From NCBI GenBank assembly GCA_035655435.1, contig DASRUN010000001.1:1-42572 (forward strand): a DNA stretch of 42,572 nucleotides, in the 5' to 3' direction. Below, piece after piece: positions 37,276-42,572 of the stretch. The notes under the pieces are model-generated. The model searched no databases. It was not told the DNA's origin and saw only the letters and a list, made by a program, of their open reading frames with translations. This DNA is from UBA493 sp035655435 (GTDB lineage: Archaea > Iainarchaeota > Iainarchaeia > Iainarchaeales > Iainarchaeaceae). How positions within the stretch are numbered: position 1 is the stretch's first letter; each line of letters opens with the position of its first letter. The position numbers and the translations under genes were made by a program.

Positions 37276-37320
37276 CGCCGCAAATGCGCGGCGGTAGCAT
37301 CAGTCCAGTTCCACTGGACT
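37276..37320 (+). repeat. two tandem stem-loops after the thermosome gene
   Basis: First stem CGCCGC/GCGGCG with 6-nt loop (37276-37293). Second stem AGTCCAGT/ACTGGACT with TCC loop (37302-37320). Both are perfect and unusually GC-rich for this region. Confidence 0.7.
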
Positions 37321-37321
37321 T

Positions 37322-37357
37322 GGCACGCTTTTGCGTGCCTTCCTTTTCTTTTTTTTA
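37322..37357 (+). terminator. thermosome terminator hairpin
   Basis: GGCACGC-TTTT-GCGTGCC is followed by TCCTTTTCTTTTTTTT. It is the third of three consecutive stem-loops and has the classic shape of an intrinsic terminator. Confidence 0.75.
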
Positions 37358-37365
37358 ACAATCAT

Positions 37366-37848
37366 TTACTTCCTTGGTTTAAATTTTTTCTTCAAATAAT
37401 CCCTTACACTAACAAAATGTTCATTCACAGAGATAGGTTTGGTTGGATCTTTAATCCCAAAATTTTTGTAAAACTTTTTCCCGGGATCTAATAAAGCAGA
37501 ATCATGAACATGAATTGTGAAATCTTTGAATTTTGCTTTCATCCTTTTCAAAATCCCAACATAAATAACAGAACCATAAAGTTTCCCTATAAAGCCTGGA
37601 TTGTTTTCAAACGGAAAAATACCTCTAACATGAATGTCTTTTGCTTTAGTATCTACTGTAAAATTTAGCGTGCCCAATTTAGCACCAAGATTAGAACCAT
37701 ATGAATAAGGCACTGGATAAAAAAAGTCTTTTTCTCCTTTAGCCCCTAAAGTAGAATAATACACCGCGTATTCGATTTTTATTTTTTCGGATACATGTTC
37801 AGACTCCATTTCCCGGACCAGCAAACCCTCTTTAGCGTTGTTAGCCAT
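37366..37848 (-). CDS. hypothetical protein, 160 aa
   Basis: Not recognised with confidence. The beta-rich middle includes KIKIEYAVYYSTLGAKGEKD, TLNFTVDTKAKDIHVRGIFP and GFIGKLYGSVIYVGILKRMK. The segment ALLDPGKKFYKNFGIKDP resembles the late conserved part of GNAT acetyltransferases, so a divergent GNAT fold is possible but weak. TATA ATATATATTG at about 37867-37876 gives a leaderless ATG at 37848. The gene ends close to the thermosome terminator. Confidence 0.6.
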   Translation of the reverse strand: MANNAKEGLLVREMESEHVSEKIKIEYAVYYSTLGAKGEKDFFYPVPYSYGSNLGAKLGTLNFTVDTKAKDIHVRGIFPFENNPGFIGKLYGSVIYVGILKRMKAKFKDFTIHVHDSALLDPGKKFYKNFGIKDPTKPISVNEHFVSVRDYLKKKFKPRK

Positions 37849-38002
37849 ACAGAATTACGGTTACGGCAATATATATTCTTCCGAGATTATTGTTCTTTGT
37901 AAAGGCGAAATTGTGAATAAATACGGATCAAATGACAGAAAAGTGTCTTTGGAGAAATAAAAAAATAAAGAATTAATAACTCTTTCAACCACAAGTTCAC
38001 CC

Positions 38003-38545
38003 ATGGCAGTAATAATTCTAGTTGGTTTGGCACGATCCGGAAAGGATACTGCAGCAGATTACATTGTTGAAAAACACGGTTTTGCAAAATACAATTTCTC
38101 AACAGTTCTCTCGAAAATGCTCGAGCAAAAAGATATTCCCCAAACAAAACAGGCAATGAACCAATTGGGGGACATGATCCGCGAAGAAATGGGAATGGAC
38201 GCAATCGCAAAGCTCTTGGACAAAAAAATAACGCAAAAAAACAACCTTGTTCTTGTTGGACCAAGATCCATGGAAGAAATAGATTACTTCCAAAAAAAAT
38301 TTCCAAAACTGAAAATAATAAAAATTGTCACGGGAACAGACGAAAGATTTTCGCGCAGGTCAAATGAGGATCCGAAAGACGAGAAAAAATTCTTTGCACG
38401 CGATGAAAACGATCTCAAAAGAAAAGGATTCCAAAAAGTGCTTGATTCGGCTGACTTGAGCGTGAACAATTTTGGGAACAAAAAAGATTTCTACTCTGAA
38501 ATTGAAACTGCAATAAAATTGGTGCTAGCGGATGAAAATAAGTGA
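38003..38545 (+). CDS. P-loop nucleotide kinase, UPF0200/dephospho-CoA-kinase-like
   Basis: A 180-aa P-loop kinase. Walker A is GLARSGKDTAADYIVEKHG (residues about 8-26). QLGDMIREEMGMDAIAKLL provides the substrate-binding helices, LVLVGPRSMEEIDYFQKKF the Walker B-like strand, and TDERFSRRSNEDPKDEKKF a lid-like Arg-rich segment. This matches archaeal UPF0200 proteins, which look like adenylate or dephospho-CoA kinases. The substrate is unproven. The OB-fold gene downstream overlaps it by 14 nt. Confidence 0.78.
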   Translation: MAVIILVGLARSGKDTAADYIVEKHGFAKYNFSTVLSKMLEQKDIPQTKQAMNQLGDMIREEMGMDAIAKLLDKKITQKNNLVLVGPRSMEEIDYFQKKFPKLKIIKIVTGTDERFSRRSNEDPKDEKKFFARDENDLKRKGFQKVLDSADLSVNNFGNKKDFYSEIETAIKLVLADENK

Positions 38546-38891
38546 ACTAAACCTGAAAACAAAAAAAGCGGGAATCACAATAAAAATGAAAGAAATACGA
38601 GACTTACGCGAAGTCGTTTCCAATACTGACGGAAAATTACATTTACTCTGCGAAGCGCTTATTGGAGATGAGACGGGAAGCGTTTTTATCTCGCTTTGGG
38701 ATGGCCAAATAAAACAAATGGAATCCGGAAAATATTACAAAATAACAGAGTGTTATTGTTCAAAACACAAGGGCGCAATGATCCTCAACATAGGCAAAAA
38801 CGGGAAAATCACAAAAACAGAGGACAAGTTTGAAATAAACACGAAAAACAATCTAAGCCTCAAAGAAATCCACGAAAACACACTTCTTTAA
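38532..38891 (+). CDS. single OB-fold ssDNA-binding protein (RPA/SSB-like)
   Basis: A 119-aa OB-fold protein of the archaeal SSB/SOSS-B1 type. MKISELNLKTKKAGITIKMK forms the first strands, ALIGDETGSVFISLWDGQI is the highly typical mid-domain with the ssDNA-stacking Trp, and YYKITECYCSKHKGAMILNI and GKNGKITK close the barrel. The C-terminus lacks the acidic protein-interaction tail of bacterial SSB. It probably binds single-stranded DNA. It overlaps the kinase gene by 14 nt and is followed by the tRNA-Ile transcription unit. Confidence 0.82.
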   Translation: MKISELNLKTKKAGITIKMKEIRDLREVVSNTDGKLHLLCEALIGDETGSVFISLWDGQIKQMESGKYYKITECYCSKHKGAMILNIGKNGKITKTEDKFEINTKNNLSLKEIHENTLL

Positions 38892-38913
38892 CTTTAAAAA
38901 CCTAATTTAACGC

Positions 38914-38921
38914 TTTTATAC
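38914..38921 (+). promoter_or_regulatory. TATA box of the structured RNA/tRNA-Ile unit
   Basis: TTTTATAC, with transcription expected near 38940, about 105 nt before the mature tRNA. Confidence 0.55.
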
Positions 38922-38937
38922 TAGAGAAAATAGTGAA

Positions 38938-39044
38938 AGCATAGCACGTGCTACCGACCTTGCAGAACCTAGTTCTGTGAGGCATAGCAAAATCCAAAGA
39001 TTTTGCAATGAGGTGCACGCGTTACTGCCGGACGCAAACGGCAA
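38938..39044 (+). ncRNA. structured leader RNA upstream of tRNA-Ile, unknown class
   Basis: About 105 nt with four consecutive potential stems: TAGCAC/GTGCTA (38942-38953); an 11-bp stem CCTTGCAGAAC with GTTCTGTGAGG (38958-38982, two G-T pairs); GCAAAATC/GATTTTGC (38987-39006); and TGCCG/CGGCA (39026-39043), ending one base before the tRNA. GCATAGCA occurs twice (38939-38946 and 38982-38989). No protein frame fits. It could be a free RNA released by RNase P cleavage at the tRNA 5' end, or a long pre-tRNA leader. It does not match RNase P RNA or a complete H/ACA guide as I know them. Confidence 0.5.
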
Positions 39045-39119
39045 GGGAGTATAGCTCAGCCTGGTCAGAGCTTTGGTCTTATACACCAAGGGTCAGCGGT
39101 TCAAATCCGCTTACTCCCA
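39045..39119 (+). tRNA. tRNA-Ile (UAU)
   Basis: Full cloverleaf: acceptor GGGAGTA/TACTCCC, D-stem GCTC/GAGC, anticodon arm TTGGT-CTTATAC-ACCAA, T-arm AGCGG-TTCAAAT-CCGCT, discriminator A73, no encoded CCA. The loop gives positions 34-36 as UAU, reading AUA isoleucine codons. Most archaea use a CAU tRNA modified to agmatidine for AUA, so a UAU form is unusual. ileS starts 83 bp downstream on the same strand. A T-rich stretch at 39122-39136 may end the tRNA transcript. Confidence 0.9.
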
Positions 39120-39201
39120 AACCTTTTTCTTTCTCTTAAAAGAGAAAGTAAAAAGGTTTATCAAAAAGAAAGAGAACAATTAAGAAAAAAGAGTTGGAAG
39201 A

Positions 39202-42057
39202 ATGAAACAAGTAGAACAATATAATCTTGAAGCGGAAGAAAAAATCCGCGCACACTGGAAAAAAAATAAAATCCCGAGAAAAGCAAGAGCACAAAACAAA
39301 AATGGAAAAGGATTCTATTTTTTGGATGGACCCCCATACGCATCCGGCCACATACACATGGGAACGGCGTTGAACAAAATTGTAAAAGACATTACAATGC
39401 GCCACAAAAGAATGCAAGGATTTTCAGTTTTAGATCAACCCGGATATGATACGCATGGATTGCCGATTGAAAATAAAGTTGAAAAAAAATTGGGATTCAA
39501 AAACAAGGCGGAAATAGAAGCACATGGAGTAGACAAATTTGTTGAAGAATGCAAAAAATACGCAACAGAATTCATCGGAGTAATGAACGAAGATTTTGAC
39601 AATTTAGGAGTATGGATGGATTGGGAAAAACCATATTTAACACTTGACAAAGAATACATCGAAGCAATCTGGTGGACATTCAAAAAGGCAGATGAAAAAA
39701 AACTGCTTTACTTGGGAAAATACCCAATACACGCATGCCCGCGCTGCGAAACCGCAGTTGCCTATAACGAGATTGAGTACACAAAACAAACAGACAAAGC
39801 AGTATTTGTAAAATTCAAAGTAAAAGGAAGCAAAAACAAATACTTTGTTATTTGGACAACAACTCCCTGGACGCTTCCTTCAAACACAGGAATAATGGCG
39901 CACCCAAAATTTGATTACGTGGAAGCTGAAATCGGCGGAGAAATTTGGATTGTTGCAAAAGAAAGATTACAAAAACTCGCCGATGTTGTTGAAGCAGGTT
40001 ATATTGTAAAACGCGAATTTAAGGGAAAAGAATTAGAAGGAATGGAATACGAAAACCCGCTTGCAAAAAATCTGAAATTGCCAAAACTCGAAAAAGCTTA
40101 CAGAGTAATCATGAGCGAAAGATATGTGAACCTTGAAGAAGGATCCGGATTGGTTCATACTGCGCCGGGATGCGGAAAAGAAGACTACGAAGAAGGGACA
40201 AAGCAAGGATTGCCTGTAATAAGTATGGTTGGGGTAAGCGGAAAAATGGATTCACAAGCAGGAAAATACGAGGGAAAAAAAGCAAGAGAAGTTGATGCGG
40301 AAATAATAGAAGATCTTTCAGAAATGAACGCACTTGTATACAAACACAATTACACACACGATTATCCGATCTGCTGGAGATGCGAAACCCCATTGCTAAT
40401 GATAAGCACACCGCAATGGTTCTTCAAAGTAACCGCAATCCGCGAAAAAATGATCAAAGAAAACGAAGAAATAAACTGGGTTCCTTCATGGGGAAAAGAC
40501 AGATTTAGAAACTGGCTTGAATCATTGGGAGATTGGCCGATATCAAGACAGAGATACTGGGGAACACCGCTTCCGATTTGGATCTGCGATTCGTGCGGTA
40601 ATCAAAAAATATTTGCTTCAGAAAAAGAACTCAAAGAACATTATTCCGGAAAAATAAAAGATTTGCACAAACCATGGATTGACGAAGTAAAATGGGGTTG
40701 TAAAAAATGCGGAAAAGGAACAATGAAAAGAGTCCCGGAAGTTTTGGATGTTTGGTTTGATTCAGGAGTAGCATCATGGGGAAGCATTGGATATCCGGCG
40801 AATAAAGAAAAATTCGAAAAATACTGGCCGGCAGATATCAACATTGAAGGAAAAGACCAAATACGCGGATGGTGGAACTCGCAGCTCATCACAAGCACAA
40901 TATGCTTTGACGAAAAACCATTCAAAGCAATTGCAATGCACGGAATGGTACTTGATCTGAATAAAAATAAGATGTCGAAAAGCAAAGGAAACAGCATAGG
41001 GCCAAAAGAAGTGATTGAAAAATATAATAGAGATTACTTGAGATTGCTGATTGCAAAAGAATTCAAGGGAGAGGATATGAAATTTGACATGGAAGCGTTC
41101 AAAGATATCAACCGCTTTTACAACACACTTTGGAATTCGCTCAATTATGGAGCACTCTACCTTGACATTGATATAGCAAAATACGAAAAAATCGATTTGA
41201 AAAAACTCAAAGCGGAAGATAAGTGGATCATAAGCAAACTGCATACACTTCTAAAAAATTCAATGCAAAATTACAACAACTATTATTACGGAAAATTAGT
41301 AAACGAAATAGAATACTTTGTATTGGAAGAATTTTCCAGAACATACATCAAAATGATAAGAGACAGAGCAAAAGAAGAAAACAAAGAAGCACTCAATATG
41401 GTGTTCGGCCATATTACAAATATGCTCTTGAGATTGCTTGCTCCAATTGCACCACACTTTTGTGAACACTTTTATTTAGGAATGAAAACCGCGAAAATGC
41501 CGGAATCGATACACTTACTTGAACTCCCGAAAGCAGAGGAAAAATACATTGATGCAAAACTCGAGGAAGAGGTTGCAAAAGCAAAAAACATCATACAGGA
41601 ATCGCTCAGCATGAGAGAACATGAAAAGCTCAGACTTAGATGGCCGCTCAATGAACTTATTTTTGTTTCAAAAGAAAAAGAATTCGCAAACACAATCGAA
41701 CTAATAGAAGCATCGGCAAACGTGAAAAAATTCTCCGAATCTGCGAAAGAACCGAAAGGGAAATACGTTTCAAAAGAATTTGGAAACGGAAAACTGTTTT
41801 TGAACACTGACGCGAACGCAGAACTCAAGGAAGAATGGGAACTAATGGAACTGCGCAGGAGAATCCAGGACCAGAGAAAGCAATTGAAACTTAATCCAAA
41901 TGAAACAATAAAAATGGAAATTGATTCCAACGACAAAAAGTTCCTTGAAAAATACAAAAAAGAAATCGAGGAAACAACCAACACAAAAATTGTTTTTGGA
42001 AAAGGAAAAATGGAAAAGCTTCTTGAAAGAGAATTTTACATTAAAATAGGAAAGTGA
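39202..42057 (+). CDS. ileS: isoleucyl-tRNA synthetase
   Basis: A 951-aa class I synthetase that charges tRNA-Ile. The HIGH motif is in PPYASGHIHMGTALNKIVKD (residues about 44-63), and KMSKS in LNKNKMSKSKGNS (about 588-600). The editing domain that removes mischarged valine is present (VIWTTTPWTLPSNTGI and GSGLVHTAPGCGKEDYEEG). Cys pairs in ACPRCE, CWRCE, CDSCG and CKKCG look like zinc-binding knuckles. The C-terminal anticodon-binding region ends in a basic tail. Length is close to that of archaeal IleRS, slightly short at the C-terminus. It follows tRNA-Ile(UAU) directly. Confidence 0.96.
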   Translation: MKQVEQYNLEAEEKIRAHWKKNKIPRKARAQNKNGKGFYFLDGPPYASGHIHMGTALNKIVKDITMRHKRMQGFSVLDQPGYDTHGLPIENKVEKKLGFKNKAEIEAHGVDKFVEECKKYATEFIGVMNEDFDNLGVWMDWEKPYLTLDKEYIEAIWWTFKKADEKKLLYLGKYPIHACPRCETAVAYNEIEYTKQTDKAVFVKFKVKGSKNKYFVIWTTTPWTLPSNTGIMAHPKFDYVEAEIGGEIWIVAKERLQKLADVVEAGYIVKREFKGKELEGMEYENPLAKNLKLPKLEKAYRVIMSERYVNLEEGSGLVHTAPGCGKEDYEEGTKQGLPVISMVGVSGKMDSQAGKYEGKKAREVDAEIIEDLSEMNALVYKHNYTHDYPICWRCETPLLMISTPQWFFKVTAIREKMIKENEEINWVPSWGKDRFRNWLESLGDWPISRQRYWGTPLPIWICDSCGNQKIFASEKELKEHYSGKIKDLHKPWIDEVKWGCKKCGKGTMKRVPEVLDVWFDSGVASWGSIGYPANKEKFEKYWPADINIEGKDQIRGWWNSQLITSTICFDEKPFKAIAMHGMVLDLNKNKMSKSKGNSIGPKEVIEKYNRDYLRLLIAKEFKGEDMKFDMEAFKDINRFYNTLWNSLNYGALYLDIDIAKYEKIDLKKLKAEDKWIISKLHTLLKNSMQNYNNYYYGKLVNEIEYFVLEEFSRTYIKMIRDRAKEENKEALNMVFGHITNMLLRLLAPIAPHFCEHFYLGMKTAKMPESIHLLELPKAEEKYIDAKLEEEVAKAKNIIQESLSMREHEKLRLRWPLNELIFVSKEKEFANTIELIEASANVKKFSESAKEPKGKYVSKEFGNGKLFLNTDANAELKEEWELMELRRRIQDQRKQLKLNPNETIKMEIDSNDKKFLEKYKKEIEETTNTKIVFGKGKMEKLLEREFYIKIGK

Positions 42058-42062
42058 AAAAT

Positions 42063-42572
42063 ATGCAAAAAAAGCAAGCACACAAAAAAGCAAAAATCGA
42101 CAAGGAAAAAATCGCGAGAAAAAACATTCTCAGAGACAGCGAGGAAATAACAGGCACGATAATTTCCGGTTATGATTTCAACAACGGAGTTGATTACAGC
42201 GCAATAGTGAAAAGTTACATGACAACAGGATTTCAGGCAACACACCTTGCAAAAGCAATTGTAATTGTAAACAAAATGGTCGAAGAAAAAGCCCACATTT
42301 TTCTTGGATACACTTCCAACATGGTTAGCTCCGGACTTCGCGATGTAATAAGATATCTTGTTGAACACAAAAAAATAAACGCGGCAGTAACAACAGCAGG
42401 CGGAATTGAGGAAGACATAATCAAATGCCTCGGAAATTTTATTTTAGGAGATTTTCGTGCTTCCGGAAAAGAGCTTCGCGAGAAAGGAATCAACAGAATT
42501 GGAAATATTTTTGTTCCGAATTCCAGATACGTAAAATTTGAAAAATTTGTCATGCCGTTGCTTGAAGAAATT
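42063..42572 (+). CDS. dhs: deoxyhypusine synthase, 5' part (runs off the window)
   Basis: The enzyme transfers the aminobutyl group of spermidine to a lysine of aIF5A, the first step of hypusine formation. The visible 170 residues include a basic start (MQKKQAHKKAKIDKEKIARK), GYDFNNGVDYSAIVKSYMTT, the NAD-binding FLGYTSNMVSSGLRDVIRYL (about 80-99), VTTAGGIEEDIIKCLGNFI (about 109-127) and ELREKGINRIGNIFVPNSRY. Archaeal proteins are about 300-330 aa, so roughly half, with the catalytic lysine, lies outside. It starts 6 bp after ileS and is probably in the same operon. Confidence 0.9.
   Translation, partial: MQKKQAHKKAKIDKEKIARKNILRDSEEITGTIISGYDFNNGVDYSAIVKSYMTTGFQATHLAKAIVIVNKMVEEKAHIFLGYTSNMVSSGLRDVIRYLVEHKKINAAVTTAGGIEEDIIKCLGNFILGDFRASGKELREKGINRIGNIFVPNSRYVKFEKFVMPLLEEI

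Noticed and set aside
37887..38306. A 139-codon minus-strand frame
   Set aside because: It is antisense to the P-loop kinase gene, which has a clear Walker A motif on the plus strand.
38938..39044. Structured RNA as RNase P RNA or an H/ACA guide
   Set aside because: It is too short for RNase P RNA and lacks its conserved core, and there is no ACA box at the proper distance from a closing stem.
40641..41244. Long minus-strand frames inside ileS
   Set aside because: They are shadows of the ileS reading frame with no family features.
1..42572. CRISPR array, insertion sequence with transposase, or prophage
   Set aside because: No regularly spaced repeats, no transposase or integrase frame and no phage structural genes were seen. 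The BRO fragment is the only mobile-element trace.

Overview
The window is an AT-rich archaeal chromosome segment. The lines of evidence are a partial archaeal 16S rRNA gene, a group II chaperonin (thermosome), FEN1, the EndA splicing endonuclease, archaeal-type TrpRS and IleRS, deoxyhypusine synthase, the ether-lipid enzyme DGGGP synthase, a short histone, eL40 and (proposed) eL41. TATA boxes about 25 nt upstream of many start codons give leaderless genes. Short intergenic gaps, many 4-11 nt gene overlaps and changes at standard archaeal 16S primer sites suggest a reduced DPANN-type archaeon, possibly Diapherotrites-like. That placement is inference, not a computed result.

Layout. 1-1159: 5' part of 16S rRNA on the minus strand, then its leader/promoter region. 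1641-4770: a 49-codon gene and a minus-strand cluster (unknown protein, GT2 and GT4 glycosyltransferases, PIN-domain protein). 4800-7310: eL41-like microgene, queuosine-precursor transporter, small unknowns, a BRO/DinD-like gene remnant beside tRNA-Glu(UUC), eL40. 7379-10028: small membrane protein, DGGGP synthase, archaeal HTH regulator, Pcm. 10022-14150: minus-strand thiamine salvage cluster (thiamine pyrophosphokinase, then thiamine ABC transporter ThiB-ThiP-ThiQ). 14205-18073: FolC, FEN1 and a three-gene overlapping operon ending in a MetRS-beta-like tRNA-binding protein. 18075-20741: trpS, followed 5 bp later by a gene for a sigma-70-like protein; then a RimK-like ligase with an attenuator-like leader. 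20929-24551: endA, M24 peptidase, histone, and two tandem paralogues with HExxH zinc-protease motifs. 24745-27429: a small RNA candidate, a two-gene toxin-antitoxin-like module, a peroxiredoxin, a ferredoxin and small unknowns. 27501-34725: exported proteins (transglutaminase-like, lipoproteins, acidic coiled coil), a membrane-anchored winged-helix protein, endonuclease IV-like, histone-fold-like and kinase-like proteins. 34722-42572: small unknowns, thermosome, nucleotide kinase, SSB-like OB protein, a structured RNA leading into tRNA-Ile(UAU), ileS and the start of deoxyhypusine synthase.

Functional links. Thiamine is probably imported and pyrophosphorylated directly. tRNA-Ile(UAU) lies directly upstream of ileS. 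The most unexpected gene is the sigma-70-like protein, because archaeal RNA polymerase is recruited by TBP/TFB rather than sigma. The other main leads are the HExxH paralogue pair, the eL41 gene with no ATG, the poly-lysine leader peptide with hairpin and U-tract, the structured RNA before tRNA-Ile, and symmetric TATA boxes shared by divergent leaderless genes.
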